A DNA stretch of 64,000 nt from Ahaetulla prasina (GCF_028640845.1 NC_080540.1:93632061-93696060); one strand, 5' to 3'. Shown: positions 46,318-57,481, counted from the first letter of the stretch. The notes: generated by a model from the sequence alone, not told the origin. Numbers and translations are program-made.

Positions 46318-46560
46318 AAATATTTATTCACTTAAAATACGTATATCTTACCCATCTTAATTAAAACTGGAACTCTGGGTGGCTCACAACCATAAAATAA
46401 AAGCAATATAATCCCCTCACACACAAACCAAATTAAAAGCAAAAATCCCAACAAAAACAGAAAAAGGAAAAACACAGCATCATGCCTAGGCTCCCTTGAT
46501 GCAACCCAGAACATTCTATTTCAACTCCAGCGTTACCCTATCACAGTGTTTGGGGGCAGA
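46318..46560 (-). mobile_element. Degraded LINE 3' end (CR1/L2-like)
   Basis: Plus-strand words TAAATATTTATTCACTTAAA, TTACCCATCTTAATTAAAAC, GGAACTCTGGGTGGCTCACA and ACCATAAAATAAAAGCAATA form the inverted 3' terminus seen in better form in the L3 copies, followed by non-coding upstream sequence. Confidence 0.5.
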
Positions 46561-47231
46561 GACAGCATTTCACAGCTTTCTAGAAGGTTAAAAGATTGGA
46601 GGCTGCTAGATCTCAAAAGAGAGTATATTCTATAGAGTGGAGACTGCCACAGAAAATGTGTGTATTGAGGTCTGGTCTCTTATCTTCTCTCTTTAAGAGA
46701 GAGACAGTATCCTTGAGGGCTACGTCTAATTTAATGCAGCTTACCAAGGACTCCAAAAAGTGGAAACCCCCTCAAAAAAAAATTAGAAGAGGCTGTAAAC
46801 AAATCTATATTAAAATATATACTATGCAGAAAAAAACATTTTTATTTACTGAAACTTTTAATACAAAAAGGAAAAAGCATGTGATCACTCTTCATGAGAG
46901 TCATTTTAATGATTATGATGAAATAAGATTGCTCCCTTCTTAACATAAATTTTAATAATCACCCCTTTTATATCAACTTATTCCCAATTTCAGGCTATTA
47001 ATAAGAAGTAAGAGTCATGGAGGCACTTTTTACTGACCTTCATTTGATTGTAGCCTGCAATTTGTGGGAACCTGAAGTGCCAAGAGACAGCCAATAATGA
47101 GGTGCTATGAAAAGTGTTGGCAGGTAATGCTGAGAATAATTTTAAACAGGGACTGAAATGAATGGAAATGTTATGACTTAGAAACATTGCAAAATAGTTG
47201 TTTGGAAGGCATTGGGAGGAATGAGGGAAAA
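46561..47231. other. Unclassified sequence
   Basis: Contains a 115-residue open frame at 46596-46943 with no motif, in low-complexity AT-rich sequence. I do not treat it as a gene. Confidence 0.4.
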
Positions 47232-47424
47232 AGTTTATTTATTTATTTATTTATTAATCATATTTATATACCGCCCTATCTCCCGAAGGACTCAGGGCGG
47301 TTTACAGGCACTTAAAAATACATAACACAAATACAATATAAAAACAATTAAAAAACTTATTCTAAAGCCCGTTATTAAAATATAAAAACAGAAACCAATT
47401 AAAACCCATAAATTTAAAATCTAG

Positions 47425-49140
47425 CTCAGTCCTGCACAATTAAATAGGTATGTTTTAAGCCCGCGGCGGAAGGTCCGGAGGTCCGAAAGCTGACGAAGTC
47501 CGGGGGGTAGTTCGTTCCAGAGGGTGGGAGCCCCACAGAAGGCCCTTCCTGGGCGTCGCCAGGCGACATTGCCTCGCTGACGGCACCCTGAGGAGACCCT
47601 CTCTGTGAGGCGCGCAGGTCGGTGAGAGGTATTCGGTAGCAGTAGGCGGTCCCGTAAATAACCCGGCCCAATGCCATGGAGCGCTTTAAAGGTGGTCACC
47701 AAAACCTTGAAGCGCACCGGAAGGCCACAGGTAGCCAGTGCAGTCTGCGCAGGATGGGTGTCATCACGGGAGCCACGAGGGCTCCATCTATCACCCGCAG
47801 CCGCATTCTGGACTAACTGCAGCCTCCGGATGCCCTTCAAGGAGCCCCATGTAGAGCATTGCAGTAATCCAGGCGAGGCGTCACGAGTGCGTGGTGACCG
47901 TGCATAGGGCATCCCGGTCCAGAAAGGGGCGCAACTGGCGTACCAGGCGAACCTGGTAAAACGCTCTCCTGGAGACGGCCGTCAAATGATCTTCTAGAGA
48001 CAGCCGTTCATCCAGGAGGACGCCTAAGTTGCGAACCCTCTCCATCGGGGCCACTGACTCGCCACCGATGGTCAGCTGCGGATTTAGCTGACTGTACCGG
48101 GATGCCGGCATCCACAGCCACTCTGTCTTGGCGGGATTGAGCTTGAGCCTGTTTCTCCCCATCCAGACCCGTACGGCCTCCAGACACCGGGACAGCACTT
48201 CGATGGCTTCGTTGGGGTGGTCCGGTGTAGAGAAGTACAGCTGGGTGTCATCCGCATACAGCTGGTACTTCACACCGAAACCACTGATGATCTCACCCAG
48301 CGGCTTCATGTAGATGTTAAACAGTAGGCGAGAGGATCGACCCTGCGGCACCCACAAGTGAGGCGCCTCGGGGCCGACCTCTGCCCCCCTGTCAACACCG
48401 ACTGCGACCGGTCGGAGAGATAGGAGGAGAACCACCGATAAACGGTGCCTCCACTCCCAATCCCTCCAACCGCGCAGCAGGATACCATGGTCGATGGTAT
48501 CGAAAGCCGCTGAGAGGTCTAATAGGACCAGGGCAGAGGAACAACCCCTATCCCTGGCCTCCAGAGATCATCCACCAACGCGACCAAAGCCGTCTCCGTG
48601 CTGTAACCGGGCGGAAACCGGACTGGAGCAGGTCTAGATAGACAGTTTCATCCAGGTGTAAGGAAACTGATATGCCACCATACTCTCTACAACCTTCGCG
48701 GCGGGTTGGAGACCGGACGATAATTACCTAAAACAGCCGGGTCCAGGGAAGGCTTCTTAAGGAGGGGCCTCACCACCGCCTCTTTCAAGGCGGCCGGGAA
48801 GACGCCCTCCACCAAAGAAGCGATCGTAATCGCCTGGAGCCAGCCTCGTGTCACCTCCCGAGTGGCCAGCACCAGCCAGGAGGGGCACGGGTCCAGTAAA
48901 CACGTGGTGGCATTCAGCCTACCCAACAACCTGTCCATGTCCTCGGGAGCCACAGGGTCAAACTCATCCCAGACAATATCGCCAAGACCACCCTCGAACA
49001 TCTCACCCACGTCACCGCAATCTTGGTCCAGACCATCCCGAAGCTGAACGATTTTATCGTATAGATAACCGTTAAACTCCTCAACACGTCCCTGCAACGG
49101 GTCATCCCGCTCCCCCTGGTGTAGGAGGGAGCGAGTCACC
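47425..49140 (-). pseudogene. L3 reverse transcriptase and C-terminal domain, copy D (frameshifted)
   Basis: Linker and start of the RT at 49139-48687 ([47 protein letters not shown]). The palm at 48435-47881 has [14 protein letters not shown] [18 protein letters not shown] and YADDTQLYF (box at about 48243-48260). The C-terminal part at 47912-47421 has LWNELPPGLRQLSDLRTF. Frames change near 48680-48440 and 47900. Catalytic YADD is intact, unlike copy A. Dead as written. Confidence 0.88.
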
Positions 49141-49299
49141 CGAAACAGGGCGGCTGGGCGGTTATCAGCCGATGCAATGAGGGAGGAGGCGAGTCACCCA
49201 AACAGGGCGGCTGGGCGGTTATCTGCCGATGCAATGAGGAGGCGTACCTACGCCCCGCTTCCCTCAATGCCACTAGGTAAGTCCTAGTATAGGACTTCA

Positions 49300-49960
49300 C
49301 TAGTGTCCGATCAGCTTCCGGCTAGACCTCCAGGAACTCTCTAGGCGTCTTCTCCGGCGCTTCATCCCTCTCAGCTCCTCGGAGAACCAAGGAGCCGGTT
49401 GGGACCTGCGCCGGGTCAGAGGCCGCAAAGGCACGACACGGTCTAAGGCCCCCGGCGCGGCCCGTTCCCAGGCCGCAACAAGTTCCTCAACCGAGCCGTG
49501 AGCCAGACCCTCAGGAAATGGCCCAAGCTCCGTCCGGAACCCATCCGGGTCCATCAGGCGCCTGGGACGGAACCAACGTATCGGCTCCGTCTCCCTGCGG
49601 TGGTGAATGGCGGTCAGAAAGTCCAGGCGAAGAAGAGAGTGATCTGACCATGACAAAGGTTCAATGACTATTTCCTTTAAGTCCAGATCTCTCAACCACT
49701 GACCAGAGACAAAAATCAGGTCCAGAGTGCCACCCCCAATGTGAGTAGGGCCATCAACTACTTGGGTCAGGTCCAAGGCCGTCATGGAAGCCATGAACTC
49801 CCGAGCTGCCGTCGATGACGAGCCGGAAGATGGCAAGTTAAAGTCCCCCATGACTAAAAGTCTGGGGGTCTCAACTGCCACCCCAGCCAGCACCTCCAGG
49901 AGCTCGGGCAGGGCGGCTGTCACGCAGCAAGGAGCCAGGTACGTGACCAGCAAGCCCAGA
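49300..49960 (-). pseudogene. L3 endonuclease C-terminal two-thirds, copy D (open frame)
   Basis: A single open frame through LLVMGDFNLPSSGSSSTA, TLDLIFVSGQWLRDLDLKEI, PLSWSDHSLLRLDFLTAIHH and RRLMDPDGFRTELGPFPEGL. GDFN and SDH are the metal-binding and catalytic-His motifs of APE-type endonucleases. The frame runs past the element's 5' end into antisense CR1 (to 50070), which is accidental. It is the best-preserved endonuclease in the window but lacks the N-terminal NARS and TETW motifs. Confidence 0.88.
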
Positions 49961-49994
49961 AGATAGTTAGAAAAGCATGGAGTAGATGAATAGC

Positions 49995-50170
49995 ACAAGA
50001 AAACGACTTGCCTGCAGAAGTTGTGAATGCTCCAACACTGGAAATTTTTAAGAAAATGTTGGATAACCATCTGTCTGAGATGATGTAGGGTTTCCTGCCT
50101 GGGCAGGGGGTTGGACTAGAAGGCCTCCAAGGTCCCTTCCAACTCTGTTGTTGTTATTATTATTATTAAA
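49995..50170 (+). mobile_element. CR1 3' end
   Basis: LPAEVVNAPTLEIFKKMLDN coding tail, GGGGGTTGGACTAGAAGGCC and an (ATT)n tail at about 50151-50167. Nearly identical to 27302-27465. Confidence 0.9.
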
Positions 50171-50239
50171 AGACACAGAGATACAACTGCAGAAGACAGA
50201 CACAACTGCAAAAGGCACACAAAGAAAAAAGGACATGTT

Positions 50240-50745
50240 AGAAAGATTAGAAAAGTATGCAAGAAGAATCAGTTCAGTTTTGAGAAGTTTTGGTGACCAT
50301 GATATAAAAAAGATGTTGAGACTCTAGAAAGAGTGCAGAGAAGAGCAACAAAGATGATTAGGAGACTGGAGGCTAAATCATATGAAGAATGATTGCAGGA
50401 ACTGAGCATGGTTATTTAATGAAAAGGATGTGTTCCAAGTGTTCTAAGTGTTCCAATATCTAAGGGGTGGCCACAAAGAAGAATGGGTCAATCTATTCTC
50501 CAAAGCACCTCAAGGCAGGACAAGAAGTAACAGATGGAAACTAAACAAGGAAAGAAGCAAATTTCCTGTCAGTTAGAACAATGAATCAATGGAATGATTT
50601 GCCTCCAGAAGTTGTGGATGCTCCAACACTGGAGATTATTAAGAAGAGATTGGACAACTATTTGGTATAGGGTTTCCTGTTTGAGCAGGGGGTTGGACTA
50701 GAAAACTTCTAAGGTCCCTTCCAACTCTGTTACTCTGTTAAGAAT
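50240..50745 (+). mobile_element. CR1 C-terminus and 3' end, older copy
   Basis: Frames give LERVQRRATKMIRRLEAKSY, later FTKAPRG-like words, WNDLPPEVVDAPTLEIIKKR and GGGTTGGACTAGAAAACTTC, ending TCTGTTACTCTGTTA. More diverged than its neighbour at 49995-50170; two independent CR1 insertions sit side by side in the same orientation. Confidence 0.85.
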
Positions 50746-53700
50746 GCATTACATACAAAATAGAGATAAAAATTCAGAAAGCACAAGTCTAATGCAATGA
50801 GACAGATTAGTTGAAAAGTTACAAAGATGGGAAAAAAAAGTGAAGACAAGCAGTGGATCAGGTAAAGCAGCAACTAGATGGAGAAGATTGTGGGAGAAAC
50901 AAGGAAAGATCACTTTTTACCCTATTTCATATGGCCTAAAGACCACATTTTTGTACTACTGCATTACTAGTTCTTTAGAGTCCTTTAAGGAAATTTAATT
51001 AGCATACTTTATTATGCTATTAATCATAAGGGCTGATGCTTCCAAATGCTCAGGAGTGCATATAAAATTCCTCTCTTTGAATTATTCAGTCTCTTCTCTT
51101 TGAACCAATCTCTCCGAATCTTATTCTAGCTCCTATGTGATGCTTCATAAATTGTGCCTGGCCTTTCCCACATGTATGTGCATGCACAACCATTATACAA
51201 TATGATGGGTGTGTCATCAGTTTCCCTAGACAGCATCAAAAGAACAGACTTTTAACAACGATTGAGCAATAAAGATTGAGAGCAAATATTTGTTACTCTA
51301 AAGAGCATTAAGAATTTCTTGACTATGCACATAAACATTGCGTTCACAAGAAAATCAATTGTACTCCCTCCACCAACCAAACATTATAAAGGATCTTTGT
51401 TGTATGGAACCCTTTCTGAATTAACACATTTTCTTGCTAGAATACAACATTTCTTCCAATAGGAATGTTAATACAGTATTTCCCTTGTCAATATACAAAG
51501 CTTACAGACAAATTATTTCATGGTTTCCACTTTAGCATGCTGTACAGAAATATAATTTATCACCTGACAATTGTAAAAATAGCATCAAGTTGACAATGCA
51601 TTATCTCTATCTATTTATATTTTCTCGGCACAATAGGCATCAGGCTCATAAAATTCCATCTCGGATGAGAGGTAAATTTTTGAAACTGCTATATTTGCCT
51701 CTGACAGTATCAGTAACAAAGCTGAAGAAAAATTGCTGGCTTCCGCCTCTTAAATGCTCGTGCAATGCAGAGGGAGATATGAAGAAGTGGTATCTTGTAT
51801 CTCAGGTATTAGCCTCATTCATTCCCACCAGATGCACCTTTGGTCCCAGCAGGTGATCAGTGCTGTACTAGAGAGTTGTGTCTCTCCTTTCTCAAACCAT
51901 TTTCTTGAATGAGGATTTGAATTAAATTTGTCCTTTCCCCCTTGGAATCACTATGATTGTTTTAGAATTAATCTAAGGCACAGTAAGGAGGCAGAGAAGA
52001 AGTATGTTTAGCTGGTGTTCTTGACTGGGCTTTTGTATTTTTGGTTGATTGTACCTTTGCGGAGTCAAGACTGCTGAAGTGGGATAGCCATATAAATACT
52101 TTGAATCAGCAAACAAAGCTTTAAAAAGTCATGCAACTAGTGAGAACTTATTGGAATTTTTAGGGCAAAAGGCATTTCCTCTACTTGTATAGAAGTTGAA
52201 GTATAATCCAATTTTATGTAATTTGTAACATCAAACAATTTTCAATTTTTCAAAATTTCAAATATCAAAAGTCAGGGGGAGACTCTCCTCTCTAAAGAGT
52301 AAGCTTTCTGATTATCTAAGAGTTTAAAGATATGGTAAAAGCTCATTGAAAATTCTAAGTGTGCATAGCCAGTAGGTGGTGAACTTTCATATCAATCGTA
52401 AATTATTATGAAAGAGGTCTTTTAAACATTGTAATTCTCAGTGGGTGAAATAAAAACATTGTCCTATATATATAAAAAATAAATTGAAATACAAAATTGT
52501 ACAAAGTTTCTGTTTCCCACAATGCATTATTAATAATGGTATAAGTAAGCGTTATAGTTAGGGAGCTGGTTCAGAGAAAGGAGACATATCGTACATGAAA
52601 CACATGCTGGTTTGAGGGAGGGAGCACTTAAACCACAATTCTGTAGATTGTGTATCATGCTAGGCATAGAAGAGCAAAATGGAAGATCAAACTCATGGTT
52701 CATTTATATGCAAATCATGGTTTACTACTGCATCTGAACAGGGTCTCTCTCTAAACTTAATTCAAAGATTAACAAACAGCTAAAGGGATGACTTCCATCT
52801 GAATTGAAATCTTAGAGAAGAATTATGGCAGCGGCTTACTTATTACTTTGGGACAAATATGCAGAAAAATACAATGTTTACAGGCTGAATAATGGAAAAA
52901 TGTAAAGAAATATCAAGTATGCTTCACTAATGCATACACAAACAGGGCTAAGAATAAGATAACTTGATATAAGCTCAAAATAAAGGATCTATGAATATTG
53001 ATGAATTGTAAACCTTTAAAACTTGCTGGACAAGTAGTTTAAAAGAAATAAATCCACTAATCTGGATATGTTTGTTTTAGGAGCCTCATCTATATGCAGT
53101 AAGGAGATGTTTAATCAGCTAATCAAAGCTCTTAAGTAATTGAATGTTGATTATCTAACGCACTGAGGGGAAAGCCAGCTCTTCAACCCTGGCTGAAGAT
53201 GATTGCCAAATAACTAATATTATTTTCTTGTAGTAAAAGATTAACCTCCTGAAAATATTATTCTCATTTATTCTTGGTTCATCAATTAACCTTCACAACC
53301 CATCCATCTCCACAATATTAATGTTTTAATGGTTCAGAAATCATGGCTGTATTTTGGTTACTTGAAAAACTTTTACCCAGAAGGGTATGTCAAGAAATTT
53401 TAAATGTTTTGGTCCAATTGACCTGCTTCCAGGAAATAGGACTGTTTATAAATTTGGGGTAACTGAATTTTTGAATCTTTCTCTACTCTATTTCTACTCT
53501 TTCAGATCTTTATTCCTGAAACAAAGCATAGAGTTTATATGAAACTGCTATAGCATAGAGGGTCATATTATTTTATGATCTATTGAAAACCTCTACTTTC
53601 CTCCAAGCTTTATAGAATGATAGCTTGTTCTTTTCTTTACTGTGATGGTCAGGGGATAGGAAGACTGAAGCAATCAATTGTTTTGCAGTCCAAAACCTTT

Positions 53701-53900
53701 ATTTTATTTCAAACTTGAGGCAAGAGTGCAACCACTGGCATGGGCAACATCATTTTTCTCTCATTGTTTGGTGAATTCAAAATGGAAAGGGGTGTTTTAA
53801 GCCTTGTAGAGGATTCTAACAGCCATTGTATTCCCCCTTGTTTTTTACACAAAATACACTGGCAACAATCCATGGCTCATCTATTGGATTGCAGAGACAT
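50746..53900. other. AT-rich unique sequence
   Basis: 3.2 kb in which I recognise no repeat, RNA or coding signature. The 88-residue open frame at 51590-51856 has no motif. It ends at the left breakpoint of the tandem duplication. Confidence 0.45.
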
Positions 53901-53971
53901 TTTGACCATGCCTATTGTTTGAAGGACTACAAAACAGGGCTTAAGGGAATCAGCTTGAATGGCTTCTTACA

Positions 53972-54105
53972 AGTGGTGGGTTGCCCCCAGTTCGGTCTGG
54001 TTCTTGTGAACCGGTAGTAAAACTGGGGTGAGGCTCTGCCCACCCACCCGAACGTTATCATAGACGATCTGCACATGCGCAGAATGAGGTTTTCTCTGAC
54101 ATCCA
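53972..54105 (+). mobile_element. hAT-like element fragment, unit A
   Basis: CAAGTGGTGGGTTGCCCCCA, GTTCTTGTGAACCGGTAGTA and CTGCACATGCGCAGAATGAG. End and GAACCGG words resemble the element at 38296-38667, but only one end is recognisable. Confidence 0.5.
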
Positions 54106-54227
54106 GATGGCTCTCATTTTGCTGGTGTTTAGAAGAAAGGAAAGTGAAACCCCTTGATTCATTCCATACGTCTGTCAAACTTGCCATCTTTTGATTGTAT
54201 TGAAATTTCTCTGTTTTACCATCAGGA

Positions 54228-54810
54228 TCCATCAGGACGAAGCTTACAGGTATCTGGGCATTTTAAAGTTGAATAACATGGACACAATGTGATTAGTAAA
54301 GAATACATCCAAAGGATATGAAAACTATTAAAGACAAAATTGAATGGTAGAAACCCCATCAAAGACATTGATGGCTAGTATACATATGTCTATAACATAC
54401 AGCCCTGAAATTATTAACTGGACATAAGTTTGGACCAAAAATATGGACTTACTAATGTACAAAAACATGAATATATAAATAAAGTAATAAAAACACAAAC
54501 AGAATGCTGGCAAGGAAAAACATTACTATACATGGTCAATTTCTAAAAAAGATTGAGGTGAAAGTGGATAAAGATAAAACCTGGCAATGGCTTATAACAG
54601 AAACATTAAAAAAGAAGAACTTGAGCAAACTAATGCAATTAAGGTTAAAACTTAAAAATCATCAAGCAATCCAAAGAGCACAATTAAACAACAACATAAC
54701 ACAGTCACCAAAATGACTCACCATAGCATCTTTTAAAAGTTACCATGTGCCGGTAGTGAAAAATGAGTGGGAACACAGAATTGAAAAAGTAATGAAAAAT
54801 ATTTAATGCA
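54228..54810 (+). pseudogene. R4/Dong-like LINE: RT thumb and linker remnant, unit A
   Basis: Frames give DEAYRYLGIL (54236-54265), KEYIQRI and LLKTKLNGRNPIKDIDG (54302-54370), HGQFLKKIEVKVDKDKTWQW (54531-54590) and HVPVVKNEWEHRIEKVM (54744-54795). This is the order found between the RT palm and the CCHC/restriction-like endonuclease in R4/Dong-type non-LTR elements, but the CCHC finger itself is missing. 54504-54716 is open for 70 residues. Confidence 0.65.
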
Positions 54811-54970
54811 TTTAGAAAAACTGCACATTGTCAAAAAGCCACACTGCTTGGATCAACACAAATACTACGTTCATACCTTACAGTATACTATTTCTTGGGA
54901 AGAACTTGATATGAATGAAAGCCAACAGAAGCTAAAGAACTGGTAGCTGTGATTTCAAGTTGATGTTTGA

Positions 54971-54971
54971 T

Positions 54972-55020
<49 letters not shown>

Positions 55021-55072
55021 GTAATAGTAATAGTAATAGTAATAGTAATAGTAATAGTAATAAATTATTATT

Positions 55073-55115
<43 letters not shown>
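54971..55115 (+). repeat. (TAA)n array with (TAGTAA)n core
   Basis: About 145 bp: (AAT)n, then TAGTAA repeated about seven times, then (ATT)n and (AAT)n. It sits just upstream of endonuclease block 1. Chance open frames of poly-Leu, poly-Tyr or poly-Asn arise from it. Unit B has a shorter, plainer version at 59491-59552. Confidence 0.95.
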
Positions 55116-55118
<3 letters not shown>

Positions 55119-55533
55119 TAGAAGAAAATAATGTGGACAAGAAAAAAGTGTGGATTGTTGTCGACATTGCCATATCTGGTGACAGCAGAATCGACGAGAA
55201 ACAACTTGAAAAAGTCACCAAATATCAGGACTTGAAAATTGAATTGCAGAGACTCTGGCATAAACCAGTGCAGGTGTTTCCAGTGGTACTCGGCACACTG
55301 GGAGCTGTGCTTAAAGACCTAGGCAAGCACTTAAAAACGATTGGCGCTGACAAGACCACCATTGGTCAGCTGCAGAAAGCCACCTTACTGGGATCTGCTC
55401 GCATAATCTGCCGATACATCATGCAGTCTTAAACGCTTGGGAAGTGTTCGACTAGTGATTAGTGATACGAAATCCAGCATAGTTATCTCATTTGCTGTGT
55501 ATACTGTCATTTTGTGTAAATAAAATAATAATA
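55116..55533 (+). mobile_element. R4/Dong-like LINE 3' end, block 1
   Basis: 417-418 bp: start ATATAGAAGAAAATAATG, coding part to a TAA at 55430-55432, 3' UTR and AATAAT tail. The frame continues VDKKKVWIVVDIAISGDSRI, LEKVTKYQDLKIELQRLWHK, VFPVVLGTLGAV and LQKATLLGSARIICRYIMQS. The VDIA...EK..KYQDL pattern fits the C-terminal PD-(D/E)XK-like endonuclease of R2/R4-type LINEs. It has six A after GACAAG, which keeps VDKKKVW in frame. Confidence 0.75.
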
Positions 55534-55950
55534 ATATAGAAGAAAATAATGTGGACAAGAAAAAGTGTGGATTGTTGTCGACATTGCTATACCTGGTGAC
55601 AGCAGAATCGATGAGAAACAACTTGAAAAAGTCACCAGATATCAAGATTTGAGAATTGAATTGCAGAGAGTCTGGCATAAACCAGTGCCGGTGGTTCCAG
55701 TGGTACTCGGCACACTGATAGATGTGCCTAAAGACCTAGGCAAGCACTTAAAAACAATTGGCGCTGACAAGATCACCATTGGTCGGCTGCAGAAGGCCAC
55801 CTTACTGGGATCTGCTCGCATAATTTGCCGATACATCACGCAGTATTAAACGCTTGGGAAGTGTTCGACTAGTGATCTGTGATACGAAATCCAGCATAGT
55901 TATCTCATTTGCTGTGTATACTGTCATTTTGTGTAAATAAGATAATAATA
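55534..55950 (+). mobile_element. R4/Dong-like LINE 3' end, block 2 (diverged)
   Basis: Same structure as block 1 but with about ten residue differences (AIPGDSRI, VTRYQDLRIELQRVW, VPVVPVVLGTLIDVP, GRLQKATLL). Several of these look closer to what I expect of the family (IPGD, VVPVV), so the block may be the less mutated version. It has five A after GACAAG, which shifts the VDKK part out of frame. Open frame 55565-55849. Confidence 0.75.
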
Positions 55951-56368
55951 ATATAGAAGAAAATAATGTGGACAAGAAAAAGTGTGGATTGTTGTCGACA
56001 TTGCCATATCTGGTGACAGCAGAATCGACGAGAAACAACTTGAAAAAGTCACCAAATATCAGGACTTGAAAATTGAATTGCAGAGACTCTGGCATAAACC
56101 AGTGCAGGTGTTTCCAGTGGTACTCGGCACACTGGGAGCTGTGCTTAAAGACCTAGGCAAGCACTTAAAAACGATTGGCGCTGACAAGACCACCATTGGT
56201 CAGCTGCAGAAAGCCACCTTACTGGGATCTGCTCGCATAATCTGCCGATACATCATGCAGTCTTAAACGCTTGGGAAGTGTTCGACTAGTGATTAGTGAT
56301 ACGAAATCCAGCATAGTTATCTCATTTGCTGTGTATACTGTCATTTTGTGTAAATAAAATAATAATAA
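55951..56368 (+). mobile_element. R4/Dong-like LINE 3' end, block 3
   Basis: Body identical by eye to block 1 over the whole coding part and 3' UTR, but with the five-A junction of block 2. Open frame 55982-56266. After its AATAAT tail the sequence passes into CATTTTAAAAAGCTACTTGG, the flank also seen after the single block of unit B. Confidence 0.75.
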
Positions 56369-56554
56369 CATTTTAAAAAGCTACTTGGTTGATACTAGAA
56401 TGCTAGCAGCAACTCGTATCAACCATTAGCACCTTCAATCATATGTGTGACACCTTTTTAAATGTTCAGTTGACTGAGTTTCATGTTTAATGAATAAACA
56501 AGATAATCATAATGACAATTACAATGACAAACAGTAGTAGTAGTAGTCAGTCTT

Positions 56555-57090
56555 GAAGAACAACTTGAATGTAGCTTGGATTGATTACAAAAAGGCATTT
56601 AACTCTCTGCCACATGATAGAATAGAATAGAATAGAATAGAATTTTATTGGCCAAGTGTGATTGGACACACAAGGAATTTGTCTTGGTGCATATGCTCTC
56701 AGTGGACATAAAAGAAAAGATACGTTCATCAAGGTATTCATCAATGATTGGATAATCAAGTGCCTAGAAATAAGAGGTGTCAGTAGAAACATCAGAAACT
56801 TTGTGCAAAGATCAGTAGCACAAGACACAGTTTCGCATCAATAGTCATAGACTGGGAAAGGTTAATATCAGAAGAGGAATCTTTCAAGGAGATTTTGTAT
56901 CACCTTTATTTTTTGTCAGTGCACCGATTCCTCTGACAACAATATTGAACAAGTCAGACCTTGGCTTTGATACATACGCCAGGCTAGACCTGGGAGATGT
57001 CACTTTTGGTCACTGACTAAAGAAGCTGGAATGTGACCAACTATATCTTGAAAATTCTTCCCAAACGTGGAATTATTAGCAATCAAATGA
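56555..57090 (+). pseudogene. R4/Dong-like LINE: RT palm fragment, unit A
   Basis: Reads NNLNVAWIDYKKAFNSLPHD, then (after an inserted LINE end) WIIKCLEIRGVSRNIRNFVQ and VNIRRGIFQGDFVSPLFFVS, APIPLTTILNKSDLGFDT. These are the fingers/palm motifs of an RT, with the RGIFQGD-SPL-F wording I associate with R4/Dong-type elements. The catalytic YMDD box is not found; the copy stops or decays before it. It lies downstream of the element's own C-terminal part, so it is either a separate insertion or a rearranged piece. Confidence 0.7.
56619..56745 (-). mobile_element. AATAG-tailed LINE 3' tip inserted in the RT palm, unit A
   Basis: On the plus strand: (AATAG)4, TTTTATTGGCCAAGTGTGAT, TTGTCTTGGTGCATATGCTC and on to TACGTTCATCAAGGTA. 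It interrupts the RT codons between LPHD and WIIKCL. An ATGAT word flanks it (56614-56618 and near 56744-56748). Only about 125 bp of 3' UTR was inserted. Confidence 0.85.
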
Positions 57091-57481
57091 CAAATTTAAC
57101 ATTGCTTTTGTCTCTGATTTCACAGGAACTGGTTCAAACATTCACTAACAAGGATTTTCTTTTTTAAGTAGAAGAAAAGTTCCGTGTTGGCAGCAGAAAT
57201 AAATATATGTTGGAGCTAGGTCTCCAAGCCAGGCAAGGAAGGAGAAGCTGTAGCATTCTAGATGTTGTGAGACCTTTCAAATGTTATTCTCAGAAATCCT
57301 CACCGTAATTTTGGCGGGTCACTACTTACGTATAGAGAAAAACAAACAAATTAAATGAACCAAATCTACAGTGTCCCCTGGCAGTTACATGATCACTGAG
57401 CCAAACAAAATTGTAAATTACAGAAAAGCTTATTAGCTAGTACAAGTTACATTATGCTGCCTGATTTATTCTAAACTGAGG

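Larger units (their letters stand above)
47232..49960 (-). mobile_element. L3-clade LINE, copy D, endonuclease to 3' tail
   Basis: About 2.73 kb on the minus strand, 5'-truncated inside the endonuclease. The 3' end has the GC hairpin (about 47271-47307) and a (TTTA)n tail at 47236-47256 as read on the plus strand. It is closest to copies A and C. An internal 58-bp tandem duplication lies in the linker (49131-49188 repeated at 49189-49245). A CR1 3' end abuts its 5' side. Confidence 0.94.

Noticed and set aside
46596..46943. 115-residue open frame as a possible host gene
   Set aside because: No domain, low-complexity Lys-rich composition, no splice signals or conservation that I can judge.
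49961..50070. N-terminal extension of the L3 endonuclease frame in copy D
   Set aside because: It is antisense CR1 3' sequence and flank beyond the element's 5' end; joining is accidental.
54932..55261. Open frames rich in Leu, Tyr, Ile or Asn on both strands
   Set aside because: They are translations of the TAA array and nothing else.
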